Shown here: positions 45,160 through 56,640 of the stretch, one piece after another
How the letters are laid out: each line of letters starts with the position of its first letter
How positions within the stretch are numbered: position 1 is the first letter of the stretch
Assembly: GCA_007922225.1 (NCBI GenBank)
Contig: ML679961.1
Span: 65,237,075 to 65,301,074, forward strand
Reading direction: 5' to 3'
Length of the DNA stretch: 64,000 nucleotides
From: Emydura subglobosa
Taxonomy: Eukaryota > Chordata > Testudines > Chelidae
Program-made: the position numbers and the translations under genes
Notes under the pieces: generated by a model
The model's input: the letters and a program-made list of their open reading frames with translations, nothing else
Told to the model about the DNA's origin: nothing
Database searches by the model: none

Positions 45160-45300
45160 GTGTTCTATGTGGGGATTGGAATATCCACTTGAGTTTGTCT
45201 CTGACTCAATATGTGCCTTTGGACAAAATGTAACCGCTCCTTGCCTCAGTTTACCTGTCTGTAAAATGGGTGAAATAATTCTTGGCCTTCTGTGAAGAAC
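45160..45300 (-). mobile_element. MIR-like SINE fragment, antisense
   Basis: TGTCTCTGACTCAATATGTG, CCTTGCCTCAGTTTACCTGT and CTGTAAAATGGGTGAAATAA are the reverse complement of the MIR 3' half. Decayed, boundaries approximate. Confidence 0.6.
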
Positions 45301-45397
45301 ATGGAAAAGCTATATTTTTTAAAATTAATATTATATATACTTAGGTCTGTTTGATTACGATCATGTGTCTGCTCCACAGGTCCAAAGAGAAAGCTTA

Positions 45398-45731
45398 GGC
45401 CTTGTCTATACTAGTACTTATGCCAGCAAAACGTTTGTCACTCAGAGGTGTGAAAAAATACTCCCCTGAGACACATACATTTTGCCGGCATAAGCACTTG
45501 TGCAGACAGCGCTATGTCAGCAAGAGAGCGTTTCCCGCCAACATAGCTATTGCGGCTCATTTAGGTGGTTTTATTATGTTGGCGGGAGAGCTCTCTGTCA
45601 TTGACATAATGCAACTACACGAGCGCTTAAGCTGGCAAAATTTATGTCACTCGGGGGAGGGGGGGAAGGTGTTGTTCACACCTCCGAGTGACAAAAGTTT
45701 TGCTGGCATAAGTGCTACCGTAGACAAGGTC
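45398..45731. mobile_element. PIF/Harbinger-like MITE with long inverted repeats
   Basis: 334 bases bounded by TTA at both sides (45395-45397, 45732-45734), the 3-base TWA target duplication typical of PIF/Harbinger. Left terminus GGCCTTGTCTATACTAGTAC and right terminus GTGCTACCGTAGACAAGGTC are inverted. The match continues with gaps inwards (TTATGCCAGCAAAACGTTTG faces AAAAGTTTTGCTGGCATAAG). Interior arms (GCCGGCATAAGCACTTGTGC and CATTGACATAATGCAACTAC regions) are also partly complementary. The 197-codon frame starting at 45402 merely crosses it. Confidence 0.88.
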
Positions 45732-45734
45732 TTA

Positions 45735-47864
45735 GTCTTTGGGGGTTCCACCTCTGCAGGATGGAAGACAATGGCAGTAGACACCCATTCACTGATACTT
45801 AACCAAACAATACAAGTGTCAAGAGCTGTTGTCGTTTTGTCCAAATACAAGGGGAAGGACTGGAAGAGACAATCGTGGTTTTGGCTGTTAAAAGGGAGAC
45901 TCTATCCAGCAAGGGAGAGCAGACCAGAACCAGAAGAAAAGACTGGGCAGGGACCGGGGATGCAGAAGAATCCTGGGCTCCCTAGCAGAAAATGACTAAG
46001 ACCCAAAAAGCTCTAAGGAGAGGTGTGGAAACTGTGGGAGGGGCTAGATGTTTTTTATTTTGCAGTAGAACTGTATATCTCAGTGTGGAGTCGATGAGTC
46101 AAGTGTGTGTGATTTAGAGACTTTTACCAGTTCCGTGTGGTCCTTGCTTTAGCTGTCACAACGTCCCCTAGAGATGAAATTGCAATCTAGAGTACCTGCA
46201 AAGGTGGTGCTCTCGAAAAAGTATGTGAGAACTATTGGGAGTCTTGGGAGATTTACACTGGTCTTGGGGCCTACGGGCAGCTGGGTCATGGGGCCCCACA
46301 TCCCAAAAAGGGGTAACCAGCATTTGAATATCTTCCCCAGGAATATGCCTAAAAAGCCAGACAGAGCCAGTGTCTGGACACTGCTCAAACTCTTTAGGCT
46401 TCAAAACATGTGGGATTCAATGTTTGGGCTTAAAAGCATGTGGGATCCAACATTTGATGCCATGATTTAGCCCATGCAGAAGGTCCATCTCTTCTTTGTG
46501 CTACAGAATTTCAGTATATGGGGCCTCACTGCAGCACTGCATGCAAGGTGATTTGGGAAGTAGACACTGTGGATCAATATGCTCATCACTAGCCAACCCC
46601 TTACAGAACAGAGATGCAAGAAATGTATGGACTATTGCATGAGTGTTTGCAAAGCAACCAAGAGATTCCTTCTCTCCTGATGAACACCCTCTCATCTGTA
46701 TATCTCTGTGCTCAGTTATTTGGTCTGAGTGCTCAGACCAGATTTTGAAGTTTGTGGCATAAATTGCTCAGGAATCCTCAGATGAAAGGTGCTGTAATAA
46801 ATGAATCTGAAGTACTATTACCATTGCCACCACCTCCCACCTGGGCCATGCACACAGATTATGGGATTTAGTTTTAGATGACCGTATTACATTCTTTGTT
46901 TTAAAAAAACTCTCAAAAGCTCATTCAGGATAGATTATACAGGAGGAAATTCCTTTAATGATTTGCCATCTGGTCTCAACAATGCTATTCTATGACAGCA
47001 GGTAGGAATTTTTTATGTCTGAAACTGATTTAAAGAAAGTCCAGCCTTTACTAGCATAAATAGCCATCATCTTATTTTGCAAGATTAATGTGGCATGAAA
47101 ATTACAGTGCTGGAGCGTGTACCAGAAATAGGTGTCTAGCACCTTGGTCAAACAGCATTTGTTTCCTTCAGGAAACATGTTCACTCCAACCAAAACAATA
47201 GGAAAATGGAAAGTGCAAAAGGTTCTGATTTTGCAACCTAGCCCATATCAAACAGAGGAACAATTACAGTTAATGACTGTTACTTTAAATTAAGCCCTTC
47301 AAATCCACAAAGCCTGTATATTAATGGGAGGCAAGCTGTACACAAGTGAATTAAAACCAGATTCTGTTTTAAAACATTTGGAAGTTGGAGAGATATTTTT
47401 TCACCAAAAATATTAAAACAGAGAGTTCTGTTAATGATCCATTACCAGCTCTACAGCCGCACCATCTTGTGCTGCCATCCTGTCAGCTCTCAAACTAAGA
47501 TCAGTTGGGCTGGGTCAGTACTTGAATAAAAGGCCCCTGAGGAACAATTAGGTGCTGCAGGAACTGGTGTTGGTAATTAAATATGTGGAACTACTCTGTG
47601 ATCCAATATACTAGGGCAGTTTCTAGGGTGCTGGGTCTTTCACATGAGATAAAACTAATGCCTTGAATCACCTGCTTTCATTAAAGATCCCATGAACATT
47701 TGGCAAGAGTAGCAGTGATAACCCCAGTATCCAAGGCCAAGTTCCAACTCAGATATTTACATATGGTCTACCTAAAATTCTCTCTGAGGTTTCAATTCTA
47801 TATGGGATATTGAAGATTTAGTTTCTTCAATGGTTATGAATAAGGTGCAAGTCTGCCACAGAGG
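45735..47864. other. Unassigned non-coding stretch
   Basis: Follows the MITE. The sequence at 45740-46500 may be an old retroelement, with no diagnostic end. Two direct words ATGTGGGAT-CAA-GTTTG near 46405-46455 form a short local repeat. No gene. Confidence 0.4.
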
Positions 47865-48240
47865 TTGCGGAAGTCACGGAATCTGTGACTTTCCACAACC
47901 TCCGTGATTTCCACAGCTGCAGTGGCCGGTGCAGCTGGCTCTGGGGACCACCTGTGCAGCAGTCCTGGTGGCAGCACAGGGACCGACAGGACAGTAGCAA
48001 TCCCGGGAGCGGCCGAAGCAGCGGCCAGAGCAGCAGCCCCAAAGGCCTTTGGAGAGCTGTCCCCAGTGACCTCGGAGCAGCGGGTTGCTCGGAGCAGCGG
48101 CGTCCCAGGAGCAGCTAGCATTTAGTCACGGGTATTTATATTAAAAATCATGGACAGGTCACAGGCCATGATTTTTTGTTTATTGCCCTTGACCTGTCCA
48201 TGATTTTTATTAAAAATATCCCTGACTAAATCTTAGCCTT
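47865..48240. repeat. GC-cored fold-back repeat
   Basis: The right side has inverted arms: TTTAGTCACGGGTATTTATA and AAAAATCATGGACAGGTCA at 48121-48160 face TGACCTGTCCATGATTTTTA and AAAATATCCCTGACTAAAT at 48188-48232. The left side has an internal hairpin (GAAGTCACGGA / TCTGTGACTTTC). The middle (47915-48118) is GC- and CAG-rich. Likely a non-autonomous DNA element; small alanine-rich frames in it are not genes. Confidence 0.7.
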
Positions 48241-48835
48241 AATATTAGACTAAATATTGCCCTGCCTACATTACAGTGTTGTAAGATGAAAGCCCCACTC
48301 TTGTAAACACATATGCACAGGCTTAATTTTAAGCATGACTAGCCCTAGTTAATTGCGTATAAGAGATGCTATAAAATTGCATATTGCTATTATGCATATT
48401 TTGGTTGCCATACTAAATGTCAATATTTAGTTTAGACACCTTAAAGGTTTCTGTACTAGTCTATTTAATAGCACATAACAGAAATAAAAAGTTGTGAAAG
48501 TATGTTTATTATTCTATTGGGTTACTAAGATAATTTCACAGGAGAATTAAGTTATATCTTATATGCAATTCAAATTTCACTGCCGTCTACTCTGCACATT
48601 AACCATCCCATTAGCAATACAACAGGAAATGAGAATCCACCTCATGCCTGTATGTTTTTATACTTATACCAGCCCCATCGCTTCAGAACAGATGTTTAAA
48701 TGCCCAGCACATGACTAAATAAGGGAGCAGAAAGTTTTCTTTATCTATAAATGGTGTTTAATTATTCATTTCAGTTTATAAAATTTGGACTTCCCAGGCA
48801 CAATGTAATTGTTTTAAACACACACACATACACAT
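48241..48835. other. Unassigned AT-rich stretch
   Basis: No repeat or gene delimited. Ends in a short AC-rich run at 48817-48835, directly before the CR1. Confidence 0.5.
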
Positions 48836-49590
48836 GTTCAGGTTGTGCAGGGGCAGTCAAAAAAGCTAACAGAATGTTTAGAATCATTAGGAAAAGGATA
48901 GATAACAACACAGAAAATACCATATTGCCTCTTAATAAATCCATGGTACACCCACATCTTGAATACTGCATGCAGATCTGGTCGCCCCATTGCAAAAAAA
49001 GATATTGGAAAAGGTACAGAAAAGGGCAACTAAAATGATTAGGGGTATGGAAAAGCTTCCATATGAGGAGAGATTAATAAAATTAGGACTTTTCAGCTTT
49101 GAAAAGAGACAACTTGGGGGAGGGGGGATATGATAGTCTATAAAATGATGATTGGTTTGGAGAAAGTAAATAAGGAAGTGTTATTTACTCCATCTCATAA
49201 CACAAAAACTAGTGGTCACCAAATGAAATTAATAGGCAGCAGGTTTAAAACAAACAAAAGGAAGTATTTCTTCACACAACACAGAGCAACACAGAGTCAC
49301 CCTGTGAAACTCCTTGCCAGAGGGCGTTGTAAAGGCCAAGACTATAACGGGGTTCAAAAAAGAACTAGATAAATTCATGAAGGATAGGTCCATCAGTGGC
49401 TATTAGCCAGGATAGGCAGGAATTGCTGTTTGCCAGAGGCTGGGAATGGTCGACGGGATGGATCATTTGATGATTACCTGTTCTATTCATTCCTGCTGAA
49501 GTACCTGGCATAGGCCGCTGTTGGAAGACAGGATACTGGTATAGATGTATCATTTGTCTGTCCCAGTATGGCCGTTCTTATGAATATCAA
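48836..49590 (+). mobile_element. CR1 LINE 3' 0.75 kb including RT C-terminus
   Basis: A 5'-truncated CR1. The first 190 bases are open and encode the C-terminal part of the CR1 protein ([42 protein letters not shown]). The following sequence matches the typical order: GAGGAGAGATTAATAAAATT, TGATAGTCTATAAAATGATG, AGGAAGTATTTCTTCACACA and CCCTGTGAAACTCCTTGCCA. It closes with TCTGTCCCAGTATGGCCGTT CTTATGAAT. The best-preserved CR1 in the window, with a few frame breaks. Confidence 0.95.
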
Positions 49591-49639
49591 TACTAAAGCC
49601 TTCCTACCCACCAGAACTTAAACCCACCCCCCTTCATCT

Positions 49640-49823
49640 CACCCATCTGAACTGAAAGGGTGCGTGGCCAGTGGCACCCCTTACATCAGTGCATTAACAT
49701 GCAGCACTAGAGGGTGCTAGAGATGGCCCAAAGGATACCACTGAGGGAAAAATCTCTGGCAATGAAGCATGCGGTGCGTGCACTCCTAACATGGAATGGA
49801 CATGAGCAAGCATTCGAAGAGTA
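49640..49823. mobile_element. DIRS-D: terminal-repeat fragment of a fourth DIRS insertion
   Basis: The right end (CATGGAATGGACATGAGCAA, GCATTCGAAGAG) matches the right terminus of DIRS-A (ACTGGAATGGATATGAGCAA, TCACTCGAAGAG). Further left GGGAAAAATCTCTGGCAATG and GGTGCGTGCACTCC align with the DIRS-A terminal repeat with moderate divergence. No coding or internal region remains; the left boundary is uncertain. Confidence 0.75.
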
Positions 49824-50269
49824 GCGCATGTGATTATGTAACTAAGCATTATATCATAATTAGACACGTAAGTTTGAACAGGCAACCTTAACATTATCAA
49901 TACAAACAGAATATGATTTTTCAGTGCAGCCTTAATATTCTTTTAATGTTCTTGTATTTATTTTCCTAAGATTCTGGTTGCTGGGGTTTTTCTTAAAGAA
50001 CTGGTGTGCAATCATTTGCCAGACAGCACAAGATCACTGTTTTGCATAAAGTGTGATAAGTGAGTTAGGAGCCCTTGTTTCTGTCCATTCACATCCAAAT
50101 CTAGCAAGCAGAAGGGTGCCTGCCTCCTCCAAAATGCAACACCACCAGTCACATGGAGGGAGGGAGGACACCTACGGAACTCTGCCTCTTCCTACTAAAT
50201 TTTAAAATGCAGAAATTCCTAATTTGAGCACTACCTAAACTTGCAGTCAATCCAGTTTGTTCAGCAATA

Positions 50270-50304
<35 letters not shown>

Positions 50305-50839
50305 CAGATACTCAGTCCCACCAGCCCCCAAAATAAAGGAAGCTCATGATCTTCCACTGGGAATCTAACTACTGGACACTGAATGCAGGCACTGCTATCT
50401 TGGCACCAAGTACAAATGGCCTACTGACCATGAGACTCAATTATTGTAAAATTCCCTTTATTCGGGGCTATCAGTATGGCTGCACTGTTGCTTGCAGTAT
50501 GTTCAAGTAGAATGACTATTCACACATGTAATTTATGAAGATCATGTTATACCTTTCTTGGTTTACACCGTTTGCCTAGAAAGTTGGAGTTGACTTTAAA
50601 CTGGCACTTCTTTTTTAAGCTGTTAGTTTGGTGGGCCCTGATATACTTGTGATCTGCTCCTTCAGCCTTCTATTAATGGGTAGCTGTGGTTACACACTAG
50701 CCAGTGATTAAGCATCTACCATTGTGGGGCAGGGCACTGATTGAGAGGCAACTCAGAAGAAAGAATGGCTACTGAATAGCTGAGATTTTTTTTTACAAGT
50801 GCAGTATTATAATCTCATATGATGGGTCAGTGACCAGTA
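49824..50839. other. Unassigned stretch with T28 tract
   Basis: Contains an uninterrupted run of 28 T at 50272-50299, possibly the reverse poly-A of a retroposed sequence, though nothing recognisable is attached. No gene. Confidence 0.5.
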
Positions 50840-50959
50840 GGATGACCAGATGTCCCAATTTTATAGGGACAGTCCCAATATTCGGGGCTTTTTTTTATAT
50901 GGGCACCTATTACTCCCCACCCTCTGTCCTGATTTTTCACACTTGCAATCTAGTCACCC
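50840..50959. mobile_element. 120-bp TA-flanked MITE (GGTGACCAGATGTCCC family)
   Basis: Flanked by TA at 50838-50839 and 50960-50961. Ends are GGATGACCAGATGTCCCAAT and GCAATCTAGTCACCC, inverted over about 12 bases. The interior has the words TTTTATAGGGACAGTCCC and CCTATTACTCCCCACCCTCT that I associate with an abundant reptile MITE. The TA flank suggests Tc1/mariner mobilisation. Confidence 0.8.
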
Positions 50960-51108
50960 TAGTGACAAGTACAATCAAAACTGTAGCAAGAATACTAACC
51001 TTGAAAGCAGTTATCTAATTCAAGGCTCTGCACATCCCTGTGTACATTACACCCATGGACGGGAGTCAAAAATTGAAGTTTCATTTTTCAGAGTGTCCAT
51101 GGAGTTCA

Positions 51109-51164
51109 GCTATCACATTGCTCTACTCTACAATGCTATCACATTGCTCTACACATTGCTCTAC
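51109..51164 (+). repeat. Short local tandem repeat
   Basis: GCTATCACATTGCTCTAC occurs at 51109 and 51135 (period 26), followed by a further ACATTGCTCTAC. Probably simple slippage. Confidence 0.85.
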
Positions 51165-53931
51165 CCTTTATCCACGGTGGCAGAAGGAGTGAATTGCATT
51201 GATCAAAAATGACAGGAGGGGGAAAAAGAGGCTTTCCTTATCTATAATCTGAGCAACATTTTCACTAAATTCTGTTCCTTTACATATAACCAGTGAATGT
51301 TTTCTTACCCATGACCAGTCAAAAAACCCCAACACTAGCTCCCGGTCCACACCATGGCTGAAACACAGTTGTTGGCAAGTTTCCGTAGCCATCATGAATA
51401 GACATTTTCCACCAAGAAGTGTCTCAGAACAATTGTGCTACACAACCAACCCTGGGCAAAGTTTTATAACCCACATATAACACAGCTCTTTGAAAAACAA
51501 TATCCCTATCCCCCTGACTTCAGAACAACTTGCAACCCATAGTTTTCAAACTGGCACATTCTATACATACAGGCCAACTCAACACAACACAATGTAATCC
51601 AACCAATCTAGAAAATTGTTCCAGGGGCATTAGGACGAGGACAGTTCATTTGCACATATGTATATATTGCTTCCTATAACTGTTCTCACTGAGCCAGACT
51701 GATCCTGCCCCATGGCTCTTGTTTGGGTGTGCAACAGGGGGAGAACACAAGTAAAACTACTTCTCTTCACCATTCTGTGTCGTTTGCAAGTCCCCGGCCC
51801 TTGCCTTGCTCTTGCAACCTGTATTTTAAACAACATTTTTTCCATTACCAACAAATTTTGGTAGATATGAGGTAAATATCAATCTCACCATCAAGACACC
51901 TCATCCTAATTATCCAGATCCAGTTCTAAGCACAGGAGCACCTAGAGTACAATCTTTAATCTTACCAGCGTGCACTGAGCCCACTTTATTTTTTTAGAAA
52001 GAAAACTATTCATTTTATAAAAGAAAAGTAAGGTTTTTCTGAATAGATTTAATTGCCAAATTGTCTTAACAGAAAACAGAAATAACCTTAATTGTGATTA
52101 GCAACTTGGTCCTGAATGCCTGTTTAATCAAAAGTAGCTATTCTATCTGCAGTCAGTTTTTCATAATATGCAATGACTACAATAACAAGTAATTAACAAA
52201 ATGGGATAAGAAAAGCCAATGTGTAACTCATGTGGTTCTGCTTTGTGAGGTTTTGAGTGACTAACTATTGTTTTTTATTACTAACATGCTGCTGTATTAG
52301 TAGATGAAGTAAGAGCTGTGCATGAATCAGAAAATGAAATCAAATTCCCTAGGAATTCACCTCATACTTTTAGCAACTCCAGATCTGCTTCTGATTCCAA
52401 TTCTGAACCTTGAGACATTGGCCTCCATTTCCAGAGTCCAATCCTCTTCCCTCAAAATGGAATCTTACATCCAAACATCCCCCACACTTTGGAGAAAGTC
52501 AGATTTGTGTCAGATTCCATATCTGAGCTAGGCAATTTAGGTTCATCTGTAAATCAATTACAATAGAAAAAATGGAAATTACATCTATTGTTTCTCTCTC
52601 CCTTCTCTTTCCACTCTTTGGCTTTAGCAAAATAACATCTCCCTTAATCTAACTAATCAGTGTATTGTTCCAGCAGAGCCATTGAGAGTAAATAGCGCTT
52701 GAATGGCCTTTCATTTTTAAATTAGAAAGTGACATTTATAAATACAGTGTACAGTATAGAGTTGAGGAACAGATCTCAGACATCAAATTCAGAATTTAGA
52801 AAAAAATCCTGAAAATTAAGCACACCAGCCTAAGGATGAAGAGAAAAGTGAAGGAAAGAAGCTGAGCTACGTTATCTCTGTGCAGTTAAGACAGAAGTTG
52901 TCATGCCCAGCTGAATAAACAACTAATAGACTGAACCTGTGAACAGCAGCAGCAGCTAAAGAGCTTACTTTAGAACATAACACATTCACTTCACATCCCC
53001 ATGGAAAAGGCAATCACCCATTGACTTGGATCAGCATCAGGACTAGTTCAGCAGAACCATTTCCTTCAATAAATACATTGCCTGCTCTCAGGCAGAGGAG
53101 GATAAAATGGCACACAGTCCATTTGCTATTACTCTGCTTTTCCCCTCTCCGCTGGAATATTTGTGTTTAGGATTACACAGACTACTGGGACATGTGGTCA
53201 TGTGCCTCAGTTCTGATGAGGTTAAATTATTTTCTTAACTTGTTCTACTTCCCTCAAGAGGAGTTCATTATACAGAAAGTGAAAGTAATAATAGCAACTT
53301 TTATTTCTACAGTATCTTTCATCCCCAGGGGCCCAAAACACTTCATCCACTGAAATACAACCACCTCTAGGGTAGAACATGACAGCTGTTCAGCAGTACA
53401 CAGTAACAGCACACAACAGTTTAGGTAGGATGTGAGAAAGAATACTGCTGTCAGCAGCCTCTTTCCCCTACATCCCATTAATGATGATTTCAAGGTTCAG
53501 CTTCTGGGCCACTCCTGCCCATTCGTTTGTACACTCCCATGTGTGTCATGGACCTAGGGGAGATCCAAGTCCTGGAACCTTCCAGACAACATAAATCTTG
53601 GGTTGGAGCAGCCCAAGCTTCACTGTGCATCAGAATAAAGCCAAAATGAAGTGGAGATGGGAAGCAATGCTATACCACAAGCCAATGTGTAGTTAATTAT
53701 AAGGTAGGGAAGTGTATTGCAGAGGGTGACAGATGTTCAGCAAAATACCACTGGCAAAAGCATAAAGTACCAATAAATATACATATACTTGTCATTGGGA
53801 ACTGCAGCTTTAACTAGTGAGTGGGAGTGGAAGAGGGGCACATGTGGGAACAGTTTCCAATTGCTCTATGTAATATTCCTGTCACCCAAAATGCTACACC
53901 CTAGAAATACTCTTTTCTACTAGTGCGCAGA
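51165..53931. other. Unassigned non-coding stretch
   Basis: No coding domain. About 53255-53500 has wording (TTTATTTCTACAGTATCTTT, CATCCCCAGGGGCCCAAAAC) reminiscent of an old reptile repeat, unnamed here. Confidence 0.45.
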
Positions 53932-54095
53932 GACTTTAGATTGCAGGCTTCTTAGAACAGGGATTTGCTATTTTTGACTATAAAGTACCATGTACATGTA
54001 TCGTGTTATACAAGCAACCAATAATTTCATTACCTAACATGGAGGGACTATGATACAGCTCTACGGCCTTGGCTTTTTAATAACATAAATAAATA
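53932..54095 (+). mobile_element. L2-type LINE 3' tail
   Basis: TTAGATTGCAGGCTTCTTAG, then AGTACCATGTACATG and a TAAATAAATAAATAATG end resemble the AAGCTCCTTGGGGCAGGGA ... AAATAAATAA tail of L2-type elements. Weak match, short. Confidence 0.45.
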
Positions 54096-54699
54096 AATAA
54101 TGTATCAAAGTAAAGACTTCTGGGAAGGGCAGTACAGGAAAGTTGTACAGGGCCGATCATGCAATTTTTTCTTGATTCCCTACAGGGTCTGAAGAGAAAC
54201 AGCACTTTCAGATGGCACCACTAATTATACACAGACCATTTTCCTTTTATACAACATAAAGTTACCGCACTGAAGCAATAAAACTGGGAGACAGCCTGGG
54301 CTCTTTTGGAAGTAATATATAAAGCCTAAGTGGAGCTCTGAATTGTATTTTGCTTTAGTAAATTTTCAGAATTCTCATCTTATATTTGAGAGTAAGCTGT
54401 TCCTTCTATTCTTGGAACATATGTTGAATTTGATTTGGGAAGGAGGATCTAAAGGCATTAAAGACCTACTGCACACTCAACAGCTGTCTGTCCTCCAGAG
54501 ACTTTAGTTATTGTAAGTTTGCAATCCCCACTTCCAGACTCAAACTACCAGTTTACAGTATTAACCATTAGGAAACTGTGCAGTCCTCAGGTGGATTTGA
54601 TGAGGCCACTGGAAGATGCAGCAGCTGGGAGGCTTTCTTAGTGGGACTCCAATCTGATGGGATTTATGTGATATAAATTCCACTCCTCGCTTGAGTCCA

Positions 54700-55215
54700 T
54701 CCTCTGACTCTTGCTGAGCATGTCAGTGAGAGCTACTCTCCCCTTGCTGCCAAGTCCCCACCTTCCTCTACTCAGAAATCAGGAGAAGATAGTGGAGATG
54801 AGAATTTCTGTTTCTGCCATGATGTCAAGCGTCAAATGGACAGTTTCAAATCCTAGCCTAAATAGAAAAAGAGAGGTCAGAGGCAATAGATTTGGAAGTT
54901 GTCAGCCTGAAAATGGTAGTTAAATTAATGGGAGAGGAGAAGATCACCCAAGAATATAGTACAAAGGGTCGAGAGGACGAGGCCAAGGATAGAGCCCTGA
55001 GGGACATAAAGAATAATACATGAAGGGAGAAGGTGGAACCAGGAAGGGTGACAATGATGGAGTGGGTAAGAGAACTATTCAAGCAGAGTCATGAAAGACC
55101 ATCATGTAAGAAAGGAGAAGGATGTGACTGACAATGTCCAATGTAGCAGATAGATTGAGGTGGATGGAGTTTGAGGAAGAAGATAAACAAAGTCTCCTAG
55201 AATGAGGCCTGAGGC
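54700..55215 (-). pseudogene. L2/CR1-group LINE reverse-transcriptase relic
   Basis: Minus strand. VPQGSILG is intact at 54982-55005, and in the same frame 32 codons on QADN (54898-54909) stands where YADD is expected, so the first aromatic residue and one catalytic Asp are lost. Upstream, at about 55120-55160, a shifted frame gives LSATLDIVSH, matching the LSAAFDTVDH motif A region. This order (motif A, VPQGS, YADD) is that of non-LTR reverse transcriptases; the spacing and wording fit L2-type elements. Stops and frameshifts show an old copy. It is the only L2-type coding relic here; four short tails of probably the same group lie at 42100, 53932, 58100 and 58425. Confidence 0.78.
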
Positions 55216-56521
55216 TGTGCTGAAGGGATGCCCCACACTGCCTATAACAAGTACATTCAACCCAAATACCTCTGCAGTTTAATGAAGGTAAGTATAATTG
55301 TTCTTAGGATGTAAAGGGTTAAACTCCTGCAACTCTACTTCAAAACCTGCAATAAATTGTAGCTTCCTTGTATTGCAAGCTCTGACAGAGTATTATCCTA
55401 TCAGTTAAGATATAAATCACTGTATTTTCCATTGCATCCTTTCTTCCAAGTGAAATGGAAACACTGCAGACCAAATGTAGTCAGCTGGCTTCTAAAACTG
55501 GACCTCTGGCATCAAAGGGGAAGAGCCTCCAAGAAAAGGAAACAAAAAAGAAAGATACAATTAAAAAAACCTCTCCTTCTGTGTTGAATGGCAAAGAACC
55601 ATTTCTAGGCACTCGTGTAGAACTGAATCTGAATTCTTTAGATATTTCATTTAGAATTTAAAAGCAAATAGTCATACAAAAAAGAAATATTGCAGCCAGA
55701 TATTGATATTGAATGATCTAATGAGATAGAAACAGCATCAAAGAGCAAGATAAATGGAAATATCAGAATAGCCCTTTTATCTTCTTACTTTCCCAAACCA
55801 CTGCCCAAGTCAATAATTTAGATATGGAGAGCACAGTGAGAAGGTCCAGGCAAACACAGCAGCAGTTCTGTGCTCAGCAATCTCTGACACGCACCTGGGA
55901 CAGTAGAACATGTTGTGGTCAGGAGGCTGATGTCATCCCTGACTTACATCCCTGTCTTACAAAGTGCTGTGAGATCTTCCATTTCCACCCAGAATAGTTA
56001 TCAAAGATGGGTAACACGCATCACAGTTTAACTTTAGGTCTGAAATGTGATACCATTCCCAGGGTGTCTACGAACAAATAAACTATCCTATTTCAATACC
56101 AAATATCCACTATACTTATAAACTAACAGTCTATCATTAATGGCATTATTAGAAACATTGTGTGATTGTCACTAGCCACAGATGATCATAAGGAAAGTCC
56201 CTTTAATTTAAAGTTGTTAAAAAGACTATTTCTGCAACTATTTCATTAAACAAGAATTGTCCAAATAACTGAGCAAATAAATCCCCTACCCAAACATTGG
56301 GTCCATGCATGAGTCCATGCAGAGTGTTTTGCCTGCTCACTACCTCACTGTACCTGGTGAGTGTAAAGTGTGGTGAATCGGAAGAGCCTTAATTCTATCT
56401 CTGCACTGCCCTCCACTCTCCAGACAAAGTAGCTGAGCCAGTGTAGAGCAGCATAGGCTGGCACTAAAGTACAACCCAGCAGAACAAGTAGGAAAAACTT
56501 GTGATATGGCAGGGTCTCTGA
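55216..56521. other. Unassigned non-coding stretch
   Basis: A 68-codon lysine-rich frame at 55455-55661 (METLQTKCSQ start) has no partner evidence and I do not call it. No repeat delimited. Confidence 0.45.
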
Positions 56522-56640
56522 TGGCTTGTCTACACAGTGCCTTAGTCTGCACCAGCAGGGGTGTAAATTCTAATGTACATTAGCGTATTGCACATTAAGT
56601 GGCCTGTGTAGACTCTGTTAGCAGGCACTAGAAAAGTTCA
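56522..56640. mobile_element. Fragment of a GGCTTGTCTACAC (Harbinger-like) MITE
   Basis: Starts TGGCTTGTCTACACAGTGCC, like the GGCCTTGTCTA terminus at 45398, and contains the facing word GCCTGTGTAGACTCTGTTAG at 56602-56621. The interior (GTGTAAATTCTAATGTACAT, GTATTGCACATTAAG) differs from the 45398 copy, so a different subfamily. The outer right end is unclear. Confidence 0.55.

Noticed and set aside
45402..45995. 197-codon open frame, the longest outside DIRS, hAT and similar regions
   Set aside because: It starts inside the left inverted repeat of a Harbinger-like MITE and runs through its hairpin; no domain, and the right part is ordinary non-coding DNA.
50272..50299. T28 tract as the poly-A tail of a processed pseudogene on the minus strand
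   Set aside because: The adjoining sequence shows no coding similarity or SINE structure that I can recognise.
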